DNA of 64,000 nucleotides, taken from positions 270,465-334,464 of the forward strand of contig JBNKKH010000032.1 in the NCBI GenBank assembly GCA_050291725.1. Reading direction: 5' to 3'. Below are positions 43,637 through 52,868 of the stretch, piece by piece. How positions within the stretch are numbered: the stretch's first letter is position 1; each line of letters starts with the position of its first letter. Below the pieces are notes generated by a model, which ran no database searches, was not told the DNA's origin, and was given only the letters and a program-made list of their open reading frames with translations. The DNA is from JAAGZL01 sp050291725 (GTDB lineage: Bacteria > Pseudomonadota > Gammaproteobacteria > Chromatiales > Chromatiaceae). Both the position numbers and the translations under genes were made by a program.

Positions 43637-45610
43637 TTAACTGGCAGTTTTTAAATATTCTGCAACTAACGACATATCAAGATAATCTTTCCATGTATTC
43701 TTTATTGTATGATTACTGTCGCCGCGAGGCAGATCACCACTAAAGCCCGCGGGGACACCTACAACATCATACGAGCCTGAGAATGACGCCGGAGTTTTTT
43801 TGTATTCGTACAAAAACTCAAAATCAATGATTTTTAGATGATTGTCTGTCGTAACTATAAGATTTCCCGGGTAGAACCCTAATATCGCATACCCGTTATC
43901 ATAGAATAGCTTCATTGTATCCAGGATTTCTGCGGTAAATCCTCTTACTATTCGTCTCGCCTCGTCCTCAGTTTTATTATCAAGTACGTTTTTGTAATAC
44001 GAGGTAATAATGTAGTTAGTTCCCCTCTTGATCAACGGGGGTACAGTTTGAATTTTTGAACTGAACTCTTGATACGCATAAGCCTCTCTCTCCAGAAATC
44101 TTTCCCGTCCAGGCTTATATGTCTTTAAAACACACAACTCACCATCGTATTCGATCAACTCTGTTTTAGCCCTCGTACCATTTTCTACAAAAACGTGTTT
44201 TATCTGTTTACCATGAAAATACCCGCTATTTCGAATAGAACCAACCTTCACAGATATATCATCAACACATTCCGGCACTGCCTCTTGCAGATACTTCCAT
44301 GATTCCGCCTCATCATCTGCGGAATGAATACAATTAACATGTTTATAAAATATTAGATCGCGATTAATTGCATCCCTGATTTTATGCTTCACCAGTATAT
44401 TACTATTACTCAAATGCGGGTATAAATCCTTCTGGCTTTCTGATGGTGCAACAGGGACATAATCAAAACAAACAATAATAGCAGCAGGATCGCCGCCACT
44501 CACCGGGTATGGCCCCTTACCCCACTGACCTCCACGCACATTTTCTTTAGTACGAATTGATGCCTCATGGTCTAAATTACAAATAAGTAAAATATCAAAA
44601 CCACTTGCCTGCAGACTTTCTTCTATGAAGTTAATTTTGTCATTTTTAATAGCCCACTCCCTTATAATAAATACCACAACCTCTCCATTGACCTGGGCAT
44701 TTACTGAGCCATCATCATATGTAAACTCCCTTAACCACTGATTGGGGCGAGAAAGAAGCCTTATTGTGTCCAGCTCTGGCACATAGCCTTTTCTCTCTAG
44801 GTAATGGTAATACCCACTAAATGAAAAATCATCAATTTCAAGATCAAGGCTTAGCGCCATCTTTTTCAGAATCTCTGGATATTTGTGATCAGATATATAT
44901 TCAGATGAATCTTGTTTAGAAAAAGGCAAACCAGATTCCTTACCTTTATGAAACACGGCATGATAAGCCAAAGCAACAAAGTACATATCATCACTCGGAA
45001 CTGAAAATATTTGCTTATAAACACGTCTTGTTTCTAGAAGCTCTTGTGAAAGCCTGGAAGGATAATATGCCGCACCTTCATAGTCAGAACCAGATCTTCC
45101 AGATACTGAGTATATATCTAACTTTTGACCTCCATTCTCGTACGGCTCACATAAGCCACGCACCATTTCAAGGTCACGATCAGACACCAGGATATCGATA
45201 TCCTCTCCTTCAGCTATGTGCGGTAAATCTTCAAACCATCTTAGAACCACATAATTCGCTTTAGCCTCGTGTAGTTTTGAGAAAAATGACTCTATATCCA
45301 GTCCCTTTTTTACATACCAACGAGCTCCAGCATAAGAACCAAGATACTTTTGTCGCGATCTTGATAGTAATAAAATAGCGCCTCCAGCACTTGTCTCTGG
45401 CAGAACTGTCTTAACTGCCTTCCTAATAGCACGCTTAACTAGATATGCCGCCTTAACTCTTCTGTAAAAGAGCCAATTAATAGCTCTAATAGGTAGTATC
45501 TTGAGCCTTTCTTTGTTTTGCAGATAAAAAACAATTCGGCGCAAAAGTTTTATAATCTTATCTTGCATTTTGGTATTCTGCAGTGTTCTTATGGCACAAG
45601 TCGCCAGCAT
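43637..45610 (-). CDS. three-domain protein: nucleotidyltransferase-like, Ndk-like, kinase-like
   Basis: A 657-residue protein with an unusual make-up. Residues about 105-200 resemble a nucleotidyltransferase fold (NYVVLRWFEDLP then GEDIDILVSDRD, an Asp-x-Asp pair). Residues about 310-440 resemble nucleoside diphosphate kinase: VVVFIIREWAIKNDKINFIE aligns with the Ndk start, and VNCIHSADDEAES aligns with the Ndk active site NAVHGSDAPETA including the His. Residues about 470-630 resemble a protein kinase fold, with ELCVLKTYKPG (ATP Lys), FYPGNLIV and LKIIDFEFLYEY; the usual catalytic Asp before FYPGN is missing. The start at 45610 has GGAAG 6 bases upstream and is 4 bases from the FkbM gene stop. 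It may prepare or attach an activated group to the polysaccharide; no reaction is known to me. Confidence 0.72.
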   Translation of the reverse strand: MLATCAIRTLQNTKMQDKIIKLLRRIVFYLQNKERLKILPIRAINWLFYRRVKAAYLVKRAIRKAVKTVLPETSAGGAILLLSRSRQKYLGSYAGARWYVKKGLDIESFFSKLHEAKANYVVLRWFEDLPHIAEGEDIDILVSDRDLEMVRGLCEPYENGGQKLDIYSVSGRSGSDYEGAAYYPSRLSQELLETRRVYKQIFSVPSDDMYFVALAYHAVFHKGKESGLPFSKQDSSEYISDHKYPEILKKMALSLDLEIDDFSFSGYYHYLERKGYVPELDTIRLLSRPNQWLREFTYDDGSVNAQVNGEVVVFIIREWAIKNDKINFIEESLQASGFDILLICNLDHEASIRTKENVRGGQWGKGPYPVSGGDPAAIIVCFDYVPVAPSESQKDLYPHLSNSNILVKHKIRDAINRDLIFYKHVNCIHSADDEAESWKYLQEAVPECVDDISVKVGSIRNSGYFHGKQIKHVFVENGTRAKTELIEYDGELCVLKTYKPGRERFLEREAYAYQEFSSKIQTVPPLIKRGTNYIITSYYKNVLDNKTEDEARRIVRGFTAEILDTMKLFYDNGYAILGFYPGNLIVTTDNHLKIIDFEFLYEYKKTPASFSGSYDVVGVPAGFSGDLPRGDSNHTIKNTWKDYLDMSLVAEYLKTAS

Positions 45611-45613
45611 GAA

Positions 45614-46591
45614 CTACTTCCATGCCAAGACTCTACCAAGATTGCCTTTAATAACATTATTGAATCCCATCTGAATCAGCTTACGCTCCAGTATCTCATC
45701 CAGTCTTTCACCATCTCGAAAATACCACCCCGGCATGGTGATACGAAAATTATCAGACGCATCGATTGTTTTCTTCATACCATCTAAAGCTTCGGGTTCA
45801 CCACCATTGACAGTGATACTCACATGATTGACTTTATCAATACCCATATGCTCCAACACATTATCTGGTGTATCAACATCCACCTCGATTTCAACAATCC
45901 CATCAATACCAAGATTTTCTAACACATCACCTCTTAGAGAGTTACCTGTTGGTACGCCATCATAATAGAAGTTACTGCCTTCCTTCGTATAGTTTGAGGC
46001 AGCCTTCGGCACAACAACAACATTTAGAAGGTGATTCTCAGACACATTTCTTTTTAGTAGTTCGAGAGAAACTGGATTTGCTTCAAATGCAATAATTTTC
46101 CCCTCCGCACCAATATAATCCGCCATCCTCATGGTCCCAAAGCCATGGAACGCACCAATATCAACAACAACATCTCCCTGGCTCAAATTAAACTTAGATG
46201 CAATTTTCTCCCTTTCATCACTCGACAAGTCATAGTCATTTAAAGGGTCGCGTATGGGCGCATATTTACTTGGAGATCGCGTTAATTCACCAGGAAGGCT
46301 TCGAGGCGCAAGATACCTATCTATAATCTCTATAATCACACCAAAGCACTGCTCATCAATAGTCACTATTTTCCGCTTTATGTAACTGTATATCTTTTTT
46401 TCATCGTCGCTAGTTGGCAATCCAAAAAAGATACGGCCTTTTTTTAATTTAACCCAGGGCACAGAGTTATCGTCCACCCCCATCTGTTCTATAGGCAATA
46501 AATTAATCTCGTTAACTAAATGCCTTAATCTATATTGCCTTGCTTTCGTCATTGCCCAGGCTGGTGCAATCTTTTTTATAATATCTTTCAT
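45614..46591 (-). CDS. FkbM family methyltransferase
   Basis: A SAM-dependent methyltransferase of about 325 residues. The FkbM signatures are VVVDIGAFHGFGTMRMADYI (SAM loop), KIIAFEANPVSLELLKRNV and VSITVNGGEPEALDGMKKTI. In polysaccharide clusters these enzymes O-methylate sugars, often at the chain end. ATG 46591 is preferred; a GTG at 46603 would add four residues. It is 4 bases upstream of the three-domain protein, so the two are almost certainly co-translated. Confidence 0.88.
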   Translation of the reverse strand: MKDIIKKIAPAWAMTKARQYRLRHLVNEINLLPIEQMGVDDNSVPWVKLKKGRIFFGLPTSDDEKKIYSYIKRKIVTIDEQCFGVIIEIIDRYLAPRSLPGELTRSPSKYAPIRDPLNDYDLSSDEREKIASKFNLSQGDVVVDIGAFHGFGTMRMADYIGAEGKIIAFEANPVSLELLKRNVSENHLLNVVVVPKAASNYTKEGSNFYYDGVPTGNSLRGDVLENLGIDGIVEIEVDVDTPDNVLEHMGIDKVNHVSITVNGGEPEALDGMKKTIDASDNFRITMPGWYFRDGERLDEILERKLIQMGFNNVIKGNLGRVLAWK

Positions 46592-46672
46592 GTTTGTATA
46601 CACTACTCTGTTAATGTCATTCTCATATGTAAGCGGAAGATGTAAAATGCAAAAAGCTCAAGCCTTCCCCAT

Positions 46673-48100
46673 TTAGCTTATTTTCTTTGCCGAAAAGGCT
46701 CTATAACTAAATAAAGCAATATTAACCAAAACAAAAACGGTTGCGGCACCCACACTTACATATGTGCTGGTCTCATATATAGTCAATAAAAACACCAGAC
46801 CAACAGGAATCAAGGATGCCAGGAGATGTTTCGTAAATGTGCTGATTGAGCCAGCTAGAGGCGTATTTGCAACCTTAAAACTCAATACTATTTTATATCC
46901 ATACACAAGCACTCCAATTGCGCCTAGCATGATAACTGTAAGCATGGAGCTATCAAAATAAACACCTAAGAAGATAGCCATAACTCTTGTTAGAAAATTT
47001 GCAATATTCCATCTTAACTGTAACTTCTGTTTCTCCATCACAGAGAAAAGACATGTTAAGGGACTGGATAAAAACCAAAGCAATGCCCAAGGAGCAAGTA
47101 TCTGCGTATACAATCCGGCCTCTCTCCACTCGGCGCCAAAAATCAGCGCATACATGTTCTGCCCAATGACCATTAGCATTAAGAACGGCAACAGACTTAA
47201 GGCCACAAGTTTTTCAAACAGCTTTTCAAGCGATTCAGGCAGAGTCCCATTGTTTTTTGCCTCGGCACTTTCCTGAAGGAAAACCTGACCAATTGAACTC
47301 CCAATAAGACTTGTTGGAACCTGCAGTATACGAAAACCAAGAGCGTAAAATCCAACAAAGACGGGGGAGAAAAATACCCCCATCAAAATAAGCGGTAGCA
47401 ACCAGGCTCCATTCCCAAGAAGAATGGACCAACTACCATATAGTGGGAATTCCTTATACCTTCTCATGCAGGACAGCACTCTTTTAATTGAAAAGCTCTC
47501 AAGAAAAAACTTACCGTCAGCCCGCAGAATTTGTATTACCAACATAATACTTGAAACCATCTGCCCGCCCAAGGCAGCAATGATCAAACTACCTCCGGTC
47601 ACGTGCCCCAATAATCCAAGCGAAAGACTAGCTCCTGTCGTGGACACGCTCCCAGAAACTGTAGAGATAGATATTCTTGAATAGTGCTTTGTTCGAGTAT
47701 TCCAGAACTGGAAGGCAAAATATATCCCGCTGATAAAAACTGATATTGGAACTAGCCAAACATACTCTCCAAGCTGTATCGCTTTTTGCGCATCAACAAC
47801 CATGACAAGTAGAAAAGTTATACCACTCACTGCCACAGCTGCCATTAAACATAGAGAGAGTATATTTACCGCTTCAGCATCATCCTCTGGCAGCACAATT
47901 GCTTGCTCGTAACGAAGACACACAAACGAACCGATTATTCCTGTTACAGCAGTATAAATCGCTGCGATACCAAACGCTTCTGGGGCGAACAATCTGGTTA
48001 AAATAGGGGCAGCCGCTAGACTGATGATCTGACCAATACCTGTACCAGAAAATAACCTGAGAACATTTCCTTCAAATGTTGTGCTTTTCTTTTTCTTCAT
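46673..48100 (-). CDS. O-unit flippase, Wzx-like (second of two)
   Basis: A 475-residue polytopic membrane protein of the same family as the product of 35443-36897. The N-terminal LRLFSGTGIGQIISLAAAPI and LTRLFAPEAFGIAAIYTAV with RYEQAIVLPEDD match the Wzx pattern. The LSCMRRYKEFPLYGSWSILL stretch parallels AARRYKKFPLYTTWSALI in the other copy, so the two are clear paralogues. One may serve the O-antigen and the other a second glycan or a modified unit. Confidence 0.92.
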   Translation of the reverse strand: MKKKKSTTFEGNVLRLFSGTGIGQIISLAAAPILTRLFAPEAFGIAAIYTAVTGIIGSFVCLRYEQAIVLPEDDAEAVNILSLCLMAAVAVSGITFLLVMVVDAQKAIQLGEYVWLVPISVFISGIYFAFQFWNTRTKHYSRISISTVSGSVSTTGASLSLGLLGHVTGGSLIIAALGGQMVSSIMLVIQILRADGKFFLESFSIKRVLSCMRRYKEFPLYGSWSILLGNGAWLLPLILMGVFFSPVFVGFYALGFRILQVPTSLIGSSIGQVFLQESAEAKNNGTLPESLEKLFEKLVALSLLPFLMLMVIGQNMYALIFGAEWREAGLYTQILAPWALLWFLSSPLTCLFSVMEKQKLQLRWNIANFLTRVMAIFLGVYFDSSMLTVIMLGAIGVLVYGYKIVLSFKVANTPLAGSISTFTKHLLASLIPVGLVFLLTIYETSTYVSVGAATVFVLVNIALFSYRAFSAKKIS

Positions 48101-48208
48101 AAAAAACTGCGCAGATTCACCAAAAATCTATCTAATCAAGCTGCTGGAATATCACCTTTATCTCTGAGACGACAGAAAGATGTCTACGATAAGAATTGGA
48201 ATTTCTTA

Positions 48209-50083
48209 TCAGTTAACTGAGGGCAAATACTTATAAAACAGGGGAATCAGGGAGTTAGCGCCTTCCTTGGTGAAATGCGGAGAACTATCTGCATACATCA
48301 ATTCCCCATCCATTACAGATGGGCATTGATCCTCATTACATACGACTTCAAATGGATCAATATAATTTACGCCCTTCCCATCTACATATGATTGCAAAAT
48401 ATCCGTGAGGAAAATACGCCTTGAAATAGCCTCTTCTTTACGCATTATGTAACCATCTCTATAAAACGAAAATGATGGAAAAAACTCAGACTCTTTGAAA
48501 TCGGGGAGATCGTCCACAAGAACCAATGTTGAACCACTAGCTATAGATAGCCTTCGCAATACATCGATTTCTTTCTTTATCTGCATGGAAGGGCTGTCAC
48601 CTGCAAGATTAGGTGAACTATGGGAATAAATAATCAAATCATTCTTTTTAAGTGAATTTGTAAAATCTACGAGGAGCTTGCTTCCAGACCAAAAATCCGG
48701 ATCATACATCTGCACATTCGTAAGATAGTAAACATTCGAGTACCCCAGTTTTTTCGAGACTTTCTGCAAACTTGGTACAAGATTGCTCGCATGGCTATTA
48801 CCTAGTACGAATATGCTTGGTTTAATATCTTTTCTGGCGAGACATTCTCCTGGTGTTTTTGAAGCCAGATTACCTCCTAGCTCACATTCCATATTATTTT
48901 GCACATGCACAAAATCTGTATTTTTGTATGCCCCTGTGTAAAGATAACCATTTAGAGGTAGCGCCAGAATAAAGATCATGCAAACAGATGCAAAAACCGC
49001 AACCCCTCCCCCTATGAACGTTTTCCACCTGACGTTAAACCATGTTTTACTTCTAAGAGGAGTTTCAACAAAGCGGTAGGATGCAGCCGCCAGCAGAAAC
49101 ATCAAAGCCGCTTGAAAAGGTACAGTCCACCAATATATACCAATAGTCCAATGGCTAATTGAGATAATACCCCAATGCCATAAATACAAGGAGTACGAAA
49201 TCGCACCCACATAAACAATCTTCTTTGCAGTTAGAAACCTGAATACTACAGAATCTTCCCGTAGATTGCTGATCAAGATACTAGTTAATAGCACAATAAG
49301 GATTGTTGCAGTAACAGTTTTTGAAATAGGCATGAATAAAACAGATATCATCCCTAGAAACACCAGAAATCCAGGTATAAATTTGATTTTATTAAGAATA
49401 AGGAAATTCTTACGCAAGGCCACAAAGACAAAGCAGCCAGCAGCCAGCTCCCAGAAACGAACTGGCATCAAAAAATAGGCTGCGGATTGATCAACTTTAT
49501 GTAGGTAGGCAAAACCAAGCAAAGAGGCAATTGACAACCCTCCAACAGATAGCAGCAGATTTCTAGTGCCATTTTCCTTTTCTTGGCTATAGCCAGAAAG
49601 CCAGAGCAAGAACGGGAAAACAAAATAAAACTGCTCTTCTACACCGAGCGACCAAGTATGAACAAAGGGATTGAGTTCAGTTGATTGAGCAAAATAGTCT
49701 GTTGAATGTCTCAATAAATAAAGATTGGACAACCCAAATAAAGATGTTAATCCAGTCCAGAGAGCCAGCATTGGTGAAGGATTAACCAGACAAATCATAA
49801 TACTGGTCACCAGCACAAATAACACTAACGCAGGAATTAAGCGTTTTATTCTACGCTCATAGAACCCTGAAATAAAATCACCAAAACCAAGGCGCGCTCT
49901 GCCTACCAGAGAGGAAGTAATTACATACCCTGAAATTACAAAAAAAACATCAACCCCTAAATATCCACTTGGAAGGATACGTTCATCGAAGTGATTGATG
50001 ATTACAGCCACCACTGCAAAAGCTCTCAACCCATCAATTTCTGGCCTGTATTTTTGTAAGCTGCTCACGGGGTTACCAATCAA
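48209..50083 (-). CDS. acyltransferase 3 / SGNH hydrolase fusion (OafA/YrhL-like)
   Basis: A 624-residue membrane O-acyltransferase. The N-terminal part (about 1-360) has around ten membrane segments with YRPEIDGLRAFAVVAVIINH and DVFFVISGYVITSSL, plus RRIKRLIPALVLF, typical of the acyltransferase 3 family. The periplasmic C-terminal part (from about 400) is an SGNH esterase-like domain: SIFVLGNSHASNLVPSL gives the Ser and ADSSPHFTKEGANSL the Asp-His pair. Such proteins O-acetylate O-antigen sugars in the periplasm. It lies between the wbpE and second flippase genes. Confidence 0.95.
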   Translation of the reverse strand: MIGNPVSSLQKYRPEIDGLRAFAVVAVIINHFDERILPSGYLGVDVFFVISGYVITSSLVGRARLGFGDFISGFYERRIKRLIPALVLFVLVTSIMICLVNPSPMLALWTGLTSLFGLSNLYLLRHSTDYFAQSTELNPFVHTWSLGVEEQFYFVFPFLLWLSGYSQEKENGTRNLLLSVGGLSIASLLGFAYLHKVDQSAAYFLMPVRFWELAAGCFVFVALRKNFLILNKIKFIPGFLVFLGMISVLFMPISKTVTATILIVLLTSILISNLREDSVVFRFLTAKKIVYVGAISYSLYLWHWGIISISHWTIGIYWWTVPFQAALMFLLAAASYRFVETPLRSKTWFNVRWKTFIGGGVAVFASVCMIFILALPLNGYLYTGAYKNTDFVHVQNNMECELGGNLASKTPGECLARKDIKPSIFVLGNSHASNLVPSLQKVSKKLGYSNVYYLTNVQMYDPDFWSGSKLLVDFTNSLKKNDLIIYSHSSPNLAGDSPSMQIKKEIDVLRRLSIASGSTLVLVDDLPDFKESEFFPSFSFYRDGYIMRKEEAISRRIFLTDILQSYVDGKGVNYIDPFEVVCNEDQCPSVMDGELMYADSSPHFTKEGANSLIPLFYKYLPSVN

Positions 50084-50122
50084 GCGCCTGCGTCTTAATG
50101 AGATAGTATTTTGAAAATAGTT

Positions 50123-51223
50123 TCAGAGCTTTCCCAATGCGCCAATAATCGATATTTGATCATCTTTTTTCATATAAGGATGCATAGGCAAGCTCATTAC
50201 CCTATTTGCAGCTACTTCTGCATTTGTAAGTGATAATCTATCATGGGAAAGATATTTAAATGCAGGCTGCATGTGGAGAGGTACTGGATAGTGGATAGCA
50301 GTGGGTATTCCGGCCTCTTTTAACTTGTCAACAATAGTATCCCTGCTATCAACTTCGATAGTATATTGAGCAAAAACCGATGTGTTATATGATTCAATAA
50401 AAGGCGTCTTAATATAAGGCACTCCCCGACTCAGGAGCTCAGAATATCGGTTACCCACAATCTGCCGCTGTTCAACTTCCCAATCAAATAATTCAAGTTT
50501 TGCAAGCAACACGGCAGCCTGAATGGTATCCATACGACCATTTATACCAATGCGCGGATGATGATATCGCCGGTCCTGGCCATGAACGCGGATTTCCCGC
50601 ATCGCTTTGGCAAGGTCATCATTATCGGTAAAAAGCGCACCTCCATCTCCGTATCCCCCCAGAGGTTTACTCGGAAAAAAGCTGGTCGAACCAATGGTAC
50701 TTAAGGCACCTGATTTCCGCCCCTTGTAGGTGGCACCAAATGACTGCGCTCCATCTTCGATAACTGGCAAAGCATGTCGGCCTGCGATTTCATTAATTGC
50801 ATCCATATCAGCACATTGCCCATACAGACTAACTGGAATGATTGCTCGCGTTTTAGGCGTAATGGCAGCTTCTATCTTAAGTGGGTCAATATTGTATGTT
50901 CTTGCATCAATATCCACAAATACCGGGGTCGCGCCTAGCAACGCTATCATTTCTCCTGTGGCGATAAAAGTGAATGGAGTTGTGATTACTTCATCACCAG
51001 GCCCAACACCCAGCGCCATCATGGCGACAAGCAGAGAGTCAGTACCACTGCTAACGGCAATGCAGTGCTTAACACCAGCATAATCAGCCAGCCTCTCCTC
51101 AAGCTCACCAACCTCAGGACCCATAATGTACTGACCATGCTCTAGAACACGATTTATGCGCTCCTGGATTTGAGGTTTCAGCGCTTGATACTGACTCTTA
51201 AGATCAATAAAGGGAATTGTCAT
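50123..51223 (-). CDS. wbpE: UDP-2-acetamido-3-oxo-glucuronate aminotransferase WbpE
   Basis: A 366-residue DegT-family PLP aminotransferase. It adds the 3-amino group to UDP-2-acetamido-2-deoxy-3-keto-glucuronate. PLP contacts are SSGTDSLLVAMMAL, EDGAQSFGATYKGR and TSFFPSKPLGGYGDGGALF with the Lys. N-terminal IPFIDLKSQYQALKPQIQER is typical of WbpE. It starts directly after the wbpD stop (TAAATG), so wbpB-wbpD-wbpE form one translational unit in pathway order oxidase, acetyltransferase, aminotransferase. Confidence 0.93.
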   Translation of the reverse strand: MTIPFIDLKSQYQALKPQIQERINRVLEHGQYIMGPEVGELEERLADYAGVKHCIAVSSGTDSLLVAMMALGVGPGDEVITTPFTFIATGEMIALLGATPVFVDIDARTYNIDPLKIEAAITPKTRAIIPVSLYGQCADMDAINEIAGRHALPVIEDGAQSFGATYKGRKSGALSTIGSTSFFPSKPLGGYGDGGALFTDNDDLAKAMREIRVHGQDRRYHHPRIGINGRMDTIQAAVLLAKLELFDWEVEQRQIVGNRYSELLSRGVPYIKTPFIESYNTSVFAQYTIEVDSRDTIVDKLKEAGIPTAIHYPVPLHMQPAFKYLSHDRLSLTNAEVAANRVMSLPMHPYMKKDDQISIIGALGKL

Positions 51224-51799
51224 TTAAACTTGTTCCAACTTCGTTCCTTTCAGCACATACACATGCCCGCTATGTGGGCACGTATAATCACCATTACCTT
51301 CAAGCGGAAGGCTTATTTGCTCACCATATTCACTCATCCAACCTACCTGCTTTGCTGGCACACCGACCATCAGTGCATAATCTGGCACATCACGATTAAC
51401 AACAGCACCAGCCCCTACAAATGCAAAGCGACCTACTGTTACTCCACAAACAATGGTGCAGTTGGCTCCTAGTGTTGCGCCTTTTCTGACTAACGTATCG
51501 CGGTATTCATTTTTCCTTTCAATCAGTGACCGAGGATTGTAAACATTTGTAAAAACCATACTCGGACCACAAAAGACACCCTCTTCTAGTTTCACATTAT
51601 CATAGACAGAAACATTGTTCTGTATTTTGCAGTTATTGCCAATTTCTACCTTATTCCCTACAAAAACATTCTGTCCTAATGAGCAATTTTCACCAATCAA
51701 CGCACCTGCACATACATGAACAAAGTGCCATACACGCGAACCATCACCTATTCTCGCCCCTTCATCTACAATTGCACTTGGATGAACTGAGTATTTCAT
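51224..51799 (-). CDS. wbpD: UDP-amino-sugar 3-N-acetyltransferase WbpD
   Basis: A 191-residue left-handed beta-helix acetyltransferase that acetylates the 3-amino group made by WbpE, using acetyl-CoA. Hexapeptide repeats run from SVHPSAIVDEGARIGDGSRV to ALMVGVPAKQVGWMSEYG; the catalytic-region MVFTNVYNPRS is typical of WbpD. ATG 51799 overlaps the wbpB stop region (TGAAATG) and has GGAA 7 bases upstream, so it is preferred over an ATG at 51835 that lies within wbpB. Confidence 0.93.
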   Translation of the reverse strand: MKYSVHPSAIVDEGARIGDGSRVWHFVHVCAGALIGENCSLGQNVFVGNKVEIGNNCKIQNNVSVYDNVKLEEGVFCGPSMVFTNVYNPRSLIERKNEYRDTLVRKGATLGANCTIVCGVTVGRFAFVGAGAVVNRDVPDYALMVGVPAKQVGWMSEYGEQISLPLEGNGDYTCPHSGHVYVLKGTKLEQV

Positions 51800-51800
51800 T

Positions 51801-52850
51801 TCAGTATTCCAGCGGTAGTGATACAGTTTTTCCATCCCGTGCAGATAGATATGCAGCTATCAAAACTTCCAATGACTTGAGGCCTTCCCTGCCATCTGTT
51901 TCTGGGTCAGTGTTACCCCTTAGTACATCTATAACATTTTCGAAGTAAAGTGGATGACCAAATCCGTACACAGATGTAGTCTCATAATTGGCATCCTCAA
52001 TATCCTTATCATATTCTTGCTCATCCTCGAACTCCCAGTGTTGGATATCGTTAACTGCAACACCACCAACACGCACCGTACCCTTATCACCCAGTATGCA
52101 TATTGAGCCTTCAAGGTTCTTTGGATATGTAAGCATGGTTACAGCCATAGAACCCAAAGCACCATTACGCCATCGCACATTAATTACACCAGTATCCTCC
52201 ACCTCGATATCACGAGTTGTACTAGTCATGGCTTGAATACTATCCACTGGACCAATTAACCAATCAATCAGATCCACATAGTGGCTTGCCTGGTTCATGA
52301 ATGCACCACCATCAAGCTCCCAGGTACCACGCCATTTTGCCTGGTCGTAGTATTCCTGCGGTCTGGTCCAGAATACATTTATATGCACCATCCGAATTTG
52401 GCCAAAACGTTTTTCATCCACGGCGCGTTTCAATAACTGTAGAGTTGTATTTCTTCGGTTCTGCTTCACCACAAACAACCTGACGCCCGCTTCATCACAG
52501 GCCCGCACCATACGTACACCATCAGCCCAACGAGTAGCCATTGGTTTTTCAGTCATCACATTCACACCATATCTTGCAGCCATAACCACCTGCTCAGGAT
52601 GAATGCCACTTGGAGTGCAAATAGAAACCAGATCAAGATCCTCGCTCTTAAGCATCTCCTCTAGTTTCTGATAACCTTTAACATGGTATTTCTCAGTATA
52701 TTGATTTAAGAGTTCTTGCTTGACATCACAAATAGCAACCAACTCCAGATTGTCTTTATGTTTCTCTATAGCGCCAAAGTGATTCACTGATATCCGACCA
52801 CAACCAACTACGGCGACGCGAATCTTCCGGTCTTTAATTATTGGGTACAA
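51801..52850 (-). CDS. wbpB: UDP-N-acetylglucosaminuronate 3-dehydrogenase WbpB
   Basis: A 349-residue Gfo/Idh/MocA-family oxidoreductase. It oxidises C3 of UDP-GlcNAc-uronate with NAD+, which is recycled with 2-oxoglutarate in the known pathway. The NAD motif is VAVVGCGRISVNHFGAIEKH; the family EKPMATR and the substrate-side GTWELDGGAFMNQASHYVDL follow. It is 18 bases after the MarR-type regulator gene and directly before wbpD. The uronate-forming dehydrogenase WbpA and the epimerase WbpI are not seen in the window. Confidence 0.93.
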   Translation of the reverse strand: MYPIIKDRKIRVAVVGCGRISVNHFGAIEKHKDNLELVAICDVKQELLNQYTEKYHVKGYQKLEEMLKSEDLDLVSICTPSGIHPEQVVMAARYGVNVMTEKPMATRWADGVRMVRACDEAGVRLFVVKQNRRNTTLQLLKRAVDEKRFGQIRMVHINVFWTRPQEYYDQAKWRGTWELDGGAFMNQASHYVDLIDWLIGPVDSIQAMTSTTRDIEVEDTGVINVRWRNGALGSMAVTMLTYPKNLEGSICILGDKGTVRVGGVAVNDIQHWEFEDEQEYDKDIEDANYETTSVYGFGHPLYFENVIDVLRGNTDPETDGREGLKSLEVLIAAYLSARDGKTVSLPLEY

Positions 52851-52868
52851 TGGTTCATCCTTCTATGT

